Source of the DNA: Echinococcus granulosus
Lineage: Eukaryota; Platyhelminthes; Cestoda; Cyclophyllidea; Taeniidae
DNA length: 64,000 nucleotides
Direction of reading: 5' to 3'
Assembly (NCBI RefSeq): GCF_000524195.1
Contig: NW_020170438.1
Coordinates: 245,492 to 309,491 of the forward strand
This document shows, in pieces, positions 37,141-48,330 of the stretch (positions are counted from its first letter, which is position 1; every line of letters begins with the position of its first letter). Position numbers and translations under genes: made by a program. Below the pieces are notes generated by a model. That model made no database searches. It was not told where the DNA came from and worked only from the letters and a program-made list of their open reading frames with translations.

Positions 37141-38110
37141 CACATATCACAGGTCACAGGCCGAATCCCATATGCCACATGCAAAAAGGATAAGTCTCAG
37201 TAACTGCCACTTTGCTATTCTGTACTTATTTAGCGTACGTTATAAAAATGTGCCATGCACTTCTGTGACAGAGAAACATTTCTACTGTTAAAGCTCTGCT
37301 ACTTTATACTTGAAATCTTGCTTAATATGCCACACTACGAGGCACTTGGCAGATGGGCAAAATTCGTGTGGTTCACGGTATAGATTACAACAATTACTTA
37401 GTTTAACTACTTGGAAAAACCAGCAAAACGCCTACAATTATTTATAAGAACGGGTCATAAAAGAAACACGTCAGTCTACTAGCATGGTGCTCGTTATTGT
37501 GTCCCACCTTTTCTTGTTTTGAACCTCCACATCATCAAATTTTGGTTAAACACAATGGGTCTACTTCCAGCTTGATTGTTTTACAAGCAAATGCGCAAAC
37601 TCCTTCCCTTCAGCTTTGTTGTCAAACATGTGCAGATGATGAGATACGGTGGAGCACAGCATACTGGCATAAGCAACTCCACTCCTATGATGGATCATTT
37701 GACCTCAGTTGATGATAAAACAGGCGCATAATTGCCCTCTATCCTTGATGGTAATGCAGAAGTTCCTGTCATTACCGATGATGGGGAAATTTTACAAACG
37801 CAGAACACTCTGTCACATTTAACTAGACATGAGCGGTTTAATGAGGCGTTAGCACTTACTTCAGGCAGGCAGAGAGGTCGTGTTGGCGACTAAACAGATG
37901 GGTCACACACACACACCGTGCACCACATGCCACATCCCATATTCCACATGCCACATGCACCAACAGATGACAAGCAATAATCTTCGTGACCGTTGCTTTG
38001 TTCTGCACTTCCTTTGCATGCGTTATACAGCCGCTTCAGGCACTTCAAATTGTTTACCGGCCATCTTACCATTTTTTCTCATGGCTAAAAGAATGTGTAT
38101 GCTTTCCGTG
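37141..38110 (+). repeat. Dispersed repeat family R1, copy 2, with LTR-like ends
   Basis: Same family as 23870-24640. Here the 3' block (about 37920-38030, the ATGCCACAT motifs followed by GCGTTATA) is also present in diverged form at the left end, about 37141-37250, in the same orientation. This gives an element of about 0.9 kb with direct terminal repeats of about 110 nt and no coding capacity, as expected for a short LTR-type (TRIM-like) element or a partial tandem duplication. Identity was judged by eye. Confidence 0.5.
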
Positions 38111-40724
38111 TATGTAGTGCTGGAGTTAGCATTCTACATCTATACCATCACATTGAGAAATAAAGTGGAGTAAAGGAGAATAAATAGTAAAAAATGGAAT
38201 TGTGGCAAAATCCAATGTGTATGGAGCTGTTTGGTTCTTCAGCTTTTAGTGACAATACGTTCTACAATTACGAAAGTCTCCGCTAAGCTGTACTTCCTTA
38301 AGAGGGGATGATATCTCTTTCTGATTATCATTATCTTCAAATAACTGTTTATGGTAATGATTCTTCCTTAATTTTTTTCTTCCGTATACCATCTAACTTA
38401 AATGTCAAAGCCATTCAACCGTAAAATTTTGAATTTGTCTAATGAATTTAGTACACAAATTTTGCGATATTTTCTTGTAAACTCTATCCTAAGCATTTTT
38501 TTTCTGTTGCCTATGTTTACCTGAAAGGAGAAGACGTCTCGCACACAGCCTTTTATGATGAGTTTGAGGTGGGGGAAGTGGGTGGAGAAGTCCATGCGCT
38601 AAAATAAGGTCCTAATACATTGATAATGCTTAAAGCCTCAGGCTTATTTCCTGGAAGCCATATTCATCTCCAAAAATTAAAAATAATCTCCTTTGATTTT
38701 GTATATCCTTTATCAACCTTTGACCCCACAAAAAACTTGAAATCTTATCATCTTTACGGTTACTCTAACAAGGATTGGACGTTTTATGCGTATCTGTTGA
38801 CCATGCTAGGCAGGAATGAATGAGAAGTTGACTAAAAAGAAATTTCAGCAGCGTGGGTACAGATTAATTATTTCCTTTCCAGCCTTGCTAGTGCAAACAC
38901 TGCCAGTATCAACAACCTGTAGCTCGTGTTGTTGCAGAGGGTATTTTGAAATGAGGCGAGTGAAATTTGACAAATTAGGCTTGTTTTGTACATTTATTTT
39001 GGCAGGAAAGTGTGGATGTTTTAAATGATTTAAAAGTCTATGAGTAGCTAAATTCTCTAAATTTGACTGCTACTGATAGCGGGGGGAGGTTGAAACTGGG
39101 GGATTTAGGGTAGTTAGGTGATTGGTGTGTGGATGGATGAATTGCTGATTTACTGGCTCCGAGGCGAATAGACGAGTCGAAGGCGGTTTGAATTTCACTT
39201 GTTTTGACAAATTTGCATAAGAATCTTCAATGTCTTCTCTTGATGCATGGATTCAAGTGTCCTGGGTTCTGGCCTTACAAGATTTGAAGTGTTAGTATCT
39301 TTTGTCAAAATAGAAAGGTCATGAATTCGTAAACTGCTTTGATTAAAGGGCTTATGGCCTATTTAAGCAACTCTTTGTTGTTCAAAAAAACCCCAAATTT
39401 TGGATTCCCCATGAAGCTCAATATGAAAACCTTTTAAATTCGACTAATCTATCCTCAGACTTCGGGTGGTGAACTCAAGTTTCATTGTTAGGGGCCGTTG
39501 TCTCTTCCTCATGACAGCTCACTGTGTAGAAGGGCCTGCATTTGTGCTCTATGCCTTGTCAGCAGCGTTTTAAACGCTAAGCTAGCATATATACGCTGTT
39601 CCATACTTGTGGCTACCGTAGCTCAGGGGATCTTGGAAAGAGCTACCAACTTTCATGAATGAGTTTAAAAGCAATATCAGGATTTTTAATGATTACGGTT
39701 AAATACTTTGACTTGAAGTGAGTTTGAAGTCCAACCAATGTAATTGGGATGGTTGTCTAAGTAAATCGGGTCGGCTCACCGGTGTGTACTACACCAAAGC
39801 GGTACTCGGCGTCATTTCTGATGCAACAGCAAGACATACCAAAGTGGAAGGAGCCCTGTTGTCGGTTTACGAAAGGCCTGGAAGGCTCTCTGATCATGAT
39901 TAGTCAAAGAAGTCATTTAAATATGCAAATTCAGCGTAGTTGGGTAAAAGCTTGAATATACATTCGAATTCCACTTTTGGTAATGTAAAATTAGGGAAAG
40001 TTTTTTAAAACCTATGTCGCAAATATGCAGTATATGCAAATAATCTTCTGAACTTTGTAATCTCACAAAGTGACTCCAAATAGAATCTCGTGTCGTATAT
40101 TTTTAAAGCGCCTTACTCTCTACGAAAAGCCGTCCCATCATTAAGTTAATACATTAGAAGATTCGGTTCACAGCTAAAAGCAAATATTCGTGAATGTTTG
40201 CGTCTACCATGCCCACAGAAGCATTCATCCCTTGCGCAATTTTACGTCGACACGTTGTGCTTTAATCAATTGTTCAGGATCAGACGTTCTATGCGATAAA
40301 TCCTCCTTTATAAGAATGGCTGACGAGGCTATGTGTTGGGAACCGTCATGAGCGGGACGTCACTGACAGAAACACACTCAACCATCTTTGTAAGCTTCGT
40401 GCCAGTCACATCTTCTGCTGTGGCAGGACTTCGTAACATTGCACTGCATTATACTTACTATCTCCCGCGCAAGTGGATACCCACGAATTTGAAGCCTTTG
40501 TGTCCGAGCAACTATAATCATCACTGCACGTTGTCCCACGTGCTAACTAAATGTCCCTGTAGTGTCGGGGCTAACCTATACACTATATGCAGGCTGTGGA
40601 TAACAGGAGCAACTTGATGCCTACCGCTGTGTGCAGTACTGCTACGGTGGCATGCCTTTTTGATAGTAATCTGGTAAAATTAGAAGTTCAGCTTTGACTC
40701 TTCCTAGTATTTTCCTTTTCATAG

Positions 40725-41075
40725 ATAATAACCCTCTCTGCTCTGTCAATTCTTCTTACTGCCCCATTGGCAGCTCTACTGATACCTCTTGTGGCACCAT
40801 ATTTACTGCATCAGGACCTTATCTTCATTCCGGTGGAGGGTACCGACGCAAACCACAATGACAATGCCTATTCAGACAATGATGAAGAGGGAGAAGATAG
40901 CCACAAACATCATCATCACCACCGCATTGCCAGGAGGAAGGAGAGAATTGCTGGCAGTAATGATGAGAAGGGGGAGAAGGCAGGAGACTGGAGTGAAGCC
41001 GATGACATTTTTCGCGGAATTTCAAAGGAAGGGGATAAAGAGGGGACTCCGTCAACACTAGAGACGGCACTCTGA
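40725..41075 (+). CDS. SLC9B: SLC9B antiporter, last exon (exon 7)
   Basis: The acceptor TTTTCATAG precedes ATA ATA ACC; phase 0 matches the end of exon 6. It encodes residues 832-947. The first part (IITLSALSILLTAPLAALL) aligns with the last transmembrane helix of human NHA2 (AFLSILITAPIGSLL). The rest is a cytoplasmic tail: acidic (DNDEEGED), a run of five histidines (893-897), a basic patch, then an acidic stretch ending T-L-E-T-A-L, a C-terminus that fits a class I PDZ-domain ligand. The stop is TGA at 41073. I see no canonical AATAAA within about 100 nt downstream. The exon is + strand although exons 5-6, which must precede it, are on the - strand to its right. Confidence 0.9.
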   Translation: MITLSALSILLTAPLAALLIPLVAPYLLHQDLIFIPVEGTDANHNDNAYSDNDEEGEDSHKHHHHHRIARRKERIAGSNDEKGEKAGDWSEADDIFRGISKEGDKEGTPSTLETAL

Positions 41076-41879
41076 GAATATTTAATTTAATCAGCACAAT
41101 TTACTGCTCAAACACTCCCATCCTGCTCATTCACTGGCTAACCAAGCTGTCTACCTGTTCACCCATTGCTGCATCAGTATTCTCTTCCTCCCTCTAACTA
41201 CCTAATGATCGTTTACCTGGGGAGCCATATACTCGTATGCTCTCTCCCGCCTTTCTTCCCTCGGCCATTTTAAGCTAATTTTACTCAACCGATGATGACA
41301 ATGATGACTGACACTTACTTTTTAGAGAAGTTGGCAAAGCCTAGCACTGCCGATCGCTCATATTTTCTGCGTATTTGCGTATATGTGATGCTTGTCTATA
41401 AATTACTGCCGGAATTATTATTGTATATTCACACGTCTTTTTGGAGTGTGGGGGCCACTATTTGATGAAGTGACCACAAATGGGTGAAGGTGATAAAGTA
41501 AGCACTTATAATTGGATAGTTTACGGAGGGCCGTCTTGTCGAATGGGAACTTTTATAGCGTGGAAAAGGTGAAGTAACTGAGTGTGAAAAGTCTCGCCAA
41601 AAGCCAGGACATCCACCCATCTTGTTTTGAAGGAGGAGAGAAACATATGCTACCTTGAAGAAGACTTGCGTGGAAACGGTTAATGCATTTGAAGATGCGA
41701 AATCAAATACAGGCACCGGTGGAGTTTAAATTTGTTATGACCTCATTAGATCACCAACTGGATGATACGTAAACTTCAATCTCCATGAAAAGAAAACAAA
41801 TTCCAATTTAGGGTTCTTTGTTTTGGACCATGTACTTTGATTTTTATTGGCCTAGGGTCCGCCAAATTAAAATAGACTT

Positions 41880-42060
41880 CTCTAAAAGCGAAGGTAGGCA
41901 TAATGCTGGGGCAGAATATATATTTGACTTATAGTGGGGCTTAGAATTACTGGCATGGCCCGGAGGCCAGTCCACTTGACGAGGGCACAACGGTGGAGCA
42001 CCTAAGCGAACCTTTGCCAAGACCTAGAGTTAAACGTACAGCCAGCACATTGCAATTCTT
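41880..42060 (+). repeat. Dispersed repeat R2, copy 1
   Basis: CTGGCATGGCCC, GGYGGAGCMCCTAAGC and CCGAGACTTAA-like blocks occur in the same order at about 58.19-58.35 kb. No protein frame. Diverged by eye to perhaps three quarters identity in the core. Confidence 0.6.
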
Positions 42061-43059
42061 TTTTTACATGTAATTTAACCATAAATGAATCCATGATGTA
42101 ATTTGAGGGAAGATGGCTAATAAAACTTCAAGTTAAGCATTCTTCACCATCCAATTTAACTCAGACAGAGTGATCAAATCACTTCACAGCACTGAAGGCT
42201 GACGACTTTCTTCATTTAAATGGATTTGACGATCTCAACTCACCTGTGCATTCGTTTAGTTGAAAGAGGGGACAGATTTTGCAGAAATCACACTTGCAAT
42301 TCGGACACAGGAAAAGAGGATGTCCGTGAAAGAGCCTTGTCTCTTAGGTTCAGTTTCCGCTACACCTGTTAGTATTTCCAAATAGACAAGACGGAGAAGC
42401 GGAATTGCCTTTTATGTTTGTCGTTGTGTCATCCAACCAGAAAGTGATTCTATCATTTTCTTCCCTTATTTTTGTAGTGCTCATCTGTGGGTATGCGTCT
42501 GCCATTATGCGGCGTGACTATTTTTGCCGTCGTTATGGTGCCAAAAAGAGGGAGAGTATTAATGAACTAGAATTGGATTCAATTTGTTGTGTTTAGGACT
42601 AAAGTAAATTAAATAAGCACATAAGGAGTAGCACAAAAGTGGGTTTTATAATATTACTGACATTTTTGAAGGATTTCTTAAAACTATGGATGATCAAATG
42701 ATATTCGTTGAGTAAATTGATGCGCAGTTTAAAGTTTTTGGTAAAGTTAGCCGACATATGTGAAGCCTGAAATGGGAAATTGCATTATTTTTGTGATAGA
42801 ATCATATTTTGTTTAACTAGATGTCTGCTTAAGTGGACCCATCAGTCAATGAAAATTGTATTTTCTCTCAACATTTTCTTCCAGCACGCATGAAGGATCT
42901 GCAACTAAGTCTTTCGCATTGCTGTTAACTGAACAGGACACAGAGCATACTTACGCCGCTATAAATGACAGGCAAATGATGTTGTGTAAATATAGTGGAG
43001 AACGATAACAAAATGTGGCTTGCCCGTTATCAAAATATCAAGCCAGCTCCTCATTTTAA

Positions 43060-43165
43060 AAAAGCAGAGGAGTTGAAGATGGATTTGGAAATTGAATGTC
43101 AGGATTTTCATTACATCCCATAACACCAGAGTACATAGTTCCACTTCGGAATTTCAACTAACACT
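43060..43165 (-). repeat. Short repeat R4, copy 2 (inverted)
   Basis: On the - strand it reads GTGTTAGTTGAAATTCC and then TGGGATGTAATGAAAATC. It is related to 34243-34345 but with the two blocks in the other order. It lies in the flank downstream of antiporter exon 6 on the - strand. Confidence 0.5.
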
Positions 43166-43428
43166 ACAACAGTGGAAAGGCACGCATTCAAAAACCATGA
43201 CGAATTGAGACTAGAACACATCACATGATTCAGATGCAATGACCTCACTGATAGGCACATAAGTGTGGGGGAGAACTGGCCATAAATAAATGCAGTCTGC
43301 AATCCTCGCAACTTGCCTCTCCCTCCTCTCGATTCACAAGCTCCACTCCATTTGACTCGCCAAATGCATCTGACACGATTCATGCTCAATGCGCTGTCTT
43401 CTCGAGGAAAGAAGAGGATTGAACTCAC

Positions 43429-44647
43429 CTGCTCACCCCAGCTGATGAGAGTGGCATCACCAGTGGCACGCGCAGAGTCGAGTGCCAGGGGACCGATAGC
43501 CGCCTGAACGGTGGCCTTTGGAATCCAAGCCACCGCGACGAACACCCTCTCCTTCCACTTCAAGGGTGATGGTGTCACAGCGAGAATGGATGCACCCATG
43601 CGAAAGGCAAGAGCGATGAGGATGGAGGCGATTCCACGACCTGGAGGAAGAGGGGCACAAAGTGTCAGCTTCATGGTGCAGAGCACACTCGTTGTGAAGC
43701 AGAAGAAGAGGAAGAAGGGGATGAAGGCTGAGGAGGAGGAGGAGGAGAGGGAGGGAGGGGCAAGGAAGAGGATGTTATGAAATAAAGGAGAGAAAAGGAG
43801 AGGGAAGGGAAATCTATGTATACGTGGGAGTGCTAGTTTCCAAACTACATAGCTTTGTAGATTTCTTGCGCATCTACTTGTGCCAATGAACGAAGATTTA
43901 ATCAAATGAACGATTGACGAGTAGGCTTCACTCAATGATTTCCAGAAGCATGCAGTTCTAGAGACTTTTTTTAGCCAACCAACATATCGATGTCGGCTTT
44001 CGTGGTTAAAAGGCTTCTCGCATCTAGCGCAGCAAGAGACTTGAGGTGCGAATTCGTGACTTAATCAACCTTCTGTTCGAGTCACACATCCTATCTCGGC
44101 ATAAAGAAGTGGGATGTTGAGGTCAAATGGCAGAAGGTGAGGATCTCACCAATTGTGTCGGCACGCAGCTTCTCCACCGGAATGTCGGCACCGATGAGGC
44201 AGAAGAGGAGGGGCTGCACAAACCACCAACACGTGGCCATGTAGCCTCGCATGACCTTGAGACACTCCAATCCTTTCGCTTTATCCAACACCAGAAGTGT
44301 AGCCAGTGCTTCTGTTTGCAAGTCCTCTGATGTCTTCCTGAATGCAGGCGCTGCCGTCCTGACATTGTCGACACTTCCTCCTCCACCTCCAGCTCCACCT
44401 GCAGCCCCACCTGCGGCTGCAGCTGCGACTGCGGCGGCGGCGGCGGCAGAGGAGGAGGTGTTGACTGCAACAACTGGGGATAGGTCCTCCTCACCACCCA
44501 CCTTCGTCTCCACTCCACCCGACACTCCTTCCACTAGGTCTGAACGAACGATTTCGCTGACCGTGCGTTTTCGGACAGCCTTGGCGATGGCAGATGAACG
44601 AGATGCAGAGAGGGATCGGGTCAAGTTGGTGCGCCATTTTCTCATGT
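43429..44647 (-). CDS. SLC9B: SLC9B antiporter, exons 5 and 6 on the opposite strand
   Basis: Exon 5 is 44647-44150 and exon 6 is 43640-43429, both read on the - strand. Exon 5 starts in phase 2 after a CCCCCTGTAG acceptor, which fits exon 4 (ends in phase 1). It encodes residues 595-761: a basic/Ser-rich stretch, an Ala/Gly tract (about 662-685), then the conserved core segment WWFVQPLLFCLIGADIPVEKL. Exon 6 (761-831) carries VAVAWIPKATVQAAIG, almost identical to the family motif that contains the conserved lysine (K802 here), and ends GEQ in phase 0. The donors are GTGAGA and GTGAGT. The 509 nt intron between them contains a pyrimidine-rich tract on this strand. These exons fill exactly the gap between exon 4 and the last exon, so the gene is one unit and the strand change reflects rearrangement or misassembly of the gap-bounded block. 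Confidence 0.9.
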
Positions 44648-45101
44648 CTACAGGGGGAAAGTGGTGAGGTGTTGATGTCTTGTGGAGAAATTGCATTGAA
44701 TTCCTCCGCTACTCCTATGACCTATGATTGGTATACGAAATGCAGTCATTGCTACACACCGTCCTGTCTTCACCTCCACCTCCACAGGTCAGCTTAATCG
44801 TCATGGTTATGCTTTAATGCCCCTTCCTGACAATCGTATAGTCCATGCCTGCCTAGTCTAGGGTAGTCTGGTCTGGTCAAGTTTGCATTCCTGTCTCGCG
44901 GGCAGTTGTTATTCTGCATCTGGCTGCTTTGTGATGCCTGACCGAAGTGGAAGAGAGACTACGGGGTGGGCCTGACTTTGCAAGTCTTCCAAGGAATATT
45001 AATGAAATGATTTGGATTGAATGAAAAGCGCCCACATTACACCCTTTTTCTGGTCTTAAAAGGATTCTCTGTCCAATGTGCTTCGTGAACAAGAGCATTG
45101 C
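44648..45101. other. Flank of SLC9B exon 5 up to gap 2
   Basis: Intron sequence upstream of exon 5 on the - strand, including the pyrimidine-rich acceptor. In the corrected order it would join intron 4 across a gap. Nothing else seen. Confidence 0.6.
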
Positions 45102-45201
45102 NNNNNNNNNNNNNNNNNNNNNNNNNNNNNNNNNNNNNNNNNNNNNNNNNNNNNNNNNNNNNNNNNNNNNNNNNNNNNNNNNNNNNNNNNNNNNNNNNNN
45201 N
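45102..45201. other. Assembly gap 2 (100 N)
   Basis: Exactly 100 N, as for gap 1. Together the two gaps bound a 10.9 kb block whose orientation is in doubt. Confidence 0.99.
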
Positions 45202-45560
45202 ATGAATTTCTTTCATGTCTGGTCGGTGGTTATCATGCGCCTCTAACTGTCACGTGACGACTGCAGTATGTGGGCGAACACGGGGACATGGGGTGGATAG
45301 TGCCATGGAAGAATGCTATTGTTTCACCTGAGGTTTAAGATAAGTACCTTTCCTGGACTCTCTCTATTTATCATCCCAATAGGTCGGTGCAGTTTTTCGA
45401 ATGGAAAGTAAATGACTGCATGTTGCTCCTTAACACATCAAACGTTATGTTTGGGGAATAGCCGTAGTTGTGGCCGCTAATTCCTTACTAACAAGGTCGA
45501 AGCTCACCACTTTCACGTTTCTAATCGTCTTAGCTTTTGCCTGTTACACATCCCAATTTC
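45202..45560 (-). repeat. Inverted repeat X, right arm, abutting gap 2
   Basis: Reverse complement of the sequence left of gap 1. The ~220 nt nearest the gap are identical or nearly so; from about 45.45 kb outwards the copies diverge but still align, with substitutions that partly keep the same peptide character (K-V-V-S-F-D-L-V versus K-L-V-G-L-R-L-V). Confidence 0.88.
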
Positions 45561-46099
45561 CTTTCATTTTTTTGTGAATGTCGACTTTTATAAGAAGTTG
45601 GTATTCAATCGTTGGAGCAATACATAAACAGTGAGCTTAAGATGGTATTCTACAAAAATAAGTATTTTATGTTGTTGTGATGTTCGTAAAGGTAAATTTA
45701 TAGAGTAAAACCTAGCTTGTAACGTCCAAAACACCAATATGATTGAATTTAATAGAATCTTGTGTGAATCAATAGCTTTTATATCAGGGGTCATCAGACT
45801 TAGCACTCCAATAAGTCCGGGTTAATGGGACAATTCTATTTGCTGACGTGGATATTCGTAATCCAGACATAAATTTAAATCGTTCTGTAGATAATTTACG
45901 CCAAGGTGGCAAATTTTCTGACAGTAGCAAGAAAATTTGGAAATATGGTAGCTAATTCGTTAAAATACTTCGGAGTTGAGATAGAGTTTACTTTTTTGTT
46001 CTTACCGTAACGATCTAGGAGGATGAAAGTGAACCAGAAGTCCAGCAAGCCCATTTGCTTGCAAAGTTTATTTCCAATACATTGATAGTTTATTTAACT

Positions 46100-46215
46100 G
46101 TCGGTTTCAGTAAAGAGGCCACTTAGGTGATCCTCGATTGTAACTTCACCAGGTGGACTGGCTTCCGGGCCATGCCATTACCTCCAAGCCTTCTATCTTC
46201 TTTTGCCTTCAGGAA
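46100..46215 (+). repeat. Direct repeat R3, copy 1 (possible 5' LTR fragment)
   Basis: TAAAGAGGCCACTTA at 46111 followed by a GATTGTAAC...GGTGG...GGCCATGCC series. The same order recurs at 48.99 kb and, in part, at 49.86 kb. It lies about 2.9 kb left of copy 2, with integrase-like sequence between them. Confidence 0.5.
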
Positions 46216-47799
46216 AATCTCGAGGCACTGCACTACAGTGTACTTAAAAATGATATTTCATGCCTTCATCATTAATGAGTGTAGAAGTATTTATTCTCTT
46301 ACTTTTGCAATTACCAGAATTTAAGAAATTAATGAAAAACCTCGCATCTACATAGGGAACTGAATTGAGTAGTTTGTATTACTCGTTCTGATTGCATTTC
46401 ATTTAAATGTGGATATTGGGCTCTCAGTGGAAAACATTAACTTTCAAGTTAGGTTAGACTCGGTTTGATGGTTGTTCTATCCCCAGAAATTTGCATAAAA
46501 TGACGTCCAAAAACCAGCCATTGAGTCATTATCTTTGACATTTTAAAGTGCAAATGAAATTCCAGTAGAAGCAAGATGATTTATTGGGTTAATTCCTTCC
46601 ACATTTCACGCCCGCCACCAAGGAAACGGGTAAAAATGGTAAAGTTTGGCATCATTAAGCCCTCTGGAGGCCCGCTTCTACATCGAGAAGACTTTTTGAA
46701 ATACTAGAAGCGTGTGGAGTACTCGAAGGTTCGTTCACTCCCTGTGAATAAAAACCGAGGAGAAATCAACTGAAGCATGTCTATCACGTGGATAACATGT
46801 TATTTCAAACCAATTTCCCTAATTTGCATTAAAAACGATCCCTTACATGCAAGAAATGCTAGATACTTAACATCAAGGAATTACACTCCAGGGAAGAGAG
46901 GTCTTTGGCCGGAGCACTGAGTCGTGGGTTAGTCCGGATCACGTGTATTCAAGCTTTTGCTTGATTTTAGTCATGCTAGAGATGTCAGCACCCTCAAAGT
47001 CCAGTCGCCAACTTAGTGACCAATCAGGGGAGACTCAGAAAGAGTGCTAACTGCCGCACACAACGTTTAAGAAAGGGGACTTATAAAACATCTTAGATTC
47101 CCTAAATAGGTACGATATTTTTAGGGGATTGCAGGTATTCTCAGTAAACTATCACCTCTAAAGCTGTACACGCAACTCTTTAGATGACACTTGTATTATT
47201 GGTGTTTGTCTGGTTACACCCTTTTAGACAGGCTAGAGTAACCTGATGATTAAAAAAAGCGTCGTCCAGTCCTGCAGTGACCATTTTCTCCTCATACAAT
47301 AGCTTCTTAAGCAATGCATGAAAGGTCATGCCATAGGATGCGAGTGAGAAAAAGTGGAAATTCTACACCAGTGAGATCTTTGACGAACTTCCTGCATTTT
47401 AGACTTTGACATGAAGCTCGGGTGAGCTAGAGTTTACCTCTGATTTTATTTTCGGAAGCAAAAATTTTAACAGATCTAGCTTACACTTCCCTTAGAATCT
47501 GTTCACCACCGCGACGAGTGTAGGCATAACTCAAGAAACTGACTTTGAGGAGTGCTGCGCAAAACCAGCCCACCTCATCATCTTCAGAAAAGAGCAGCTG
47601 TTAACTAGAGCTTTTCCCAATCGTAGAATTACACCGGGAACTTCCAAAATCCGGCAAGTAGCGCCTTCTTCGGCCTAATGTTTTCAATGGTCAAGGGATG
47701 GATAGTTGAGCAGTTTAGATACGAATTCCGCCCTCATATTATGGTCAGGAAAACTGTGGTAAGAACACAAACTCCTCTCAGCCAGCTGATGAGGCTAGG

Positions 47800-48330
47800 T
47801 TCGATGGAGCGAAAGAAGTTGGTAATGCGACTCAAAACATGTTTGATCGCCGTCAGGCCTGCACTACCTGCAGAATTCTCAAGAGGTCCACTTCACAGCG
47901 ATTAAATTGCTTTGCAGCTATATCTGCGAATTCAAAGGGAAGGAGATTAGGCATTGATACCTTTGGTCACAGTGTATGGATATCGGTTTTAAGTGTATTA
48001 CCTCAAGAACGGTGCCGAGGTAGATCCTTTGGATACATAAACTACTGAGATAACCACATCTGTCTTACTTAACCGTGATTCTCGGTACTACACCTAATCC
48101 CTAAGATTGTAACTTGGAGGGGTAGCTTTTATAAACTGCACAAAATTATTGGAGCCCTATATGCACATAACACCTAGCCATCCACAGGCTGAGAGATGGG
48201 TACAAAACGACAAAATCGCGCTTTAGTTGTATTGTCTAAGGCATTCGATACACTCCCAGCCATAGGTTTGAGGTTTGTCCCCAGTGTGTAAAGACATAGT
48301 CCAAACATTCACCGGGGCTTAACAGTTTAC
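47800..48330 (+). pseudogene. Degraded Ty3/Gypsy-type integrase
   Basis: Remnant of a retrotransposon integrase, which joins element DNA to the host genome. In order: a zinc-binding-like CTTC followed by RILKR near 47.86 kb (the HHCC region normally has CxxC then K/R); RRLGIDTFG near 47.95 kb, like the first catalytic Asp region (..GIDxxGP..) of the DDE core; then HITPSHPQAERWVQND near 48.16-48.21 kb, which matches the family block around YHPQxxGxVER(F/W)N, here missing a few residues. The frame is interrupted by stops and shifts, so it cannot make a working enzyme. No gag, protease or reverse transcriptase was recognised nearby. It sits between direct repeats R3, as expected for the 3' end of a pol gene near its LTR. 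Confidence 0.6.

Larger units (their letters stand above)
34240..40724. other. Repeat-rich sequence before SLC9B exon 7
   Basis: No independent gene recognised. The first ~60 nt resemble, in inverted orientation, a stretch near 43.06-43.12 kb. Family R1 copy 2 lies at 37.14-38.11 kb. Parts of 34.5-34.9 kb resemble 40.5-40.7 kb (for example CCTGTAGTGT and GCTACGGTRGCAT blocks), which suggests another diverged repeat ending just upstream of exon 7. In the corrected gene order this would be the intron between exons 6 and 7. Confidence 0.5.
41076..43428. other. Between SLC9B exon 7 and exon 6
   Basis: No gene recognised. It contains a copy of repeat R2 (about 41.88-42.06 kb) and repeat R4 copy 2 (about 43.06-43.16 kb). 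One of the breakpoints that separates the + strand exon 7 from the - strand exons 5-6 must lie in this interval. Confidence 0.5.

Noticed and set aside
43511..43780. + strand frame opposite antiporter exon 6 and its intron
   Set aside because: Shadow of the real - strand exon and of a GGA-rich intron tract.
40725..44647. Trans-splicing of antiporter exons from opposite strands as real biology
   Set aside because: Known in a few organelles and rare nuclear cases, but two gaps and a near-identical inverted repeat at the borders make assembly error or inversion far more likely.
44251..44667. + strand frame with Pro/Ala runs opposite exon 5
   Set aside because: Antisense reading of the Ala/Gly tract in exon 5; the - strand frame carries the conserved antiporter motif and splice sites.
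45487..45510. V-V-S-F-D-L-V-S on the - strand, like motif A of Penelope-type reverse transcriptases
   Set aside because: Only a few residues match, no other RT motif is near, and the paralogous left arm lacks the aspartate.
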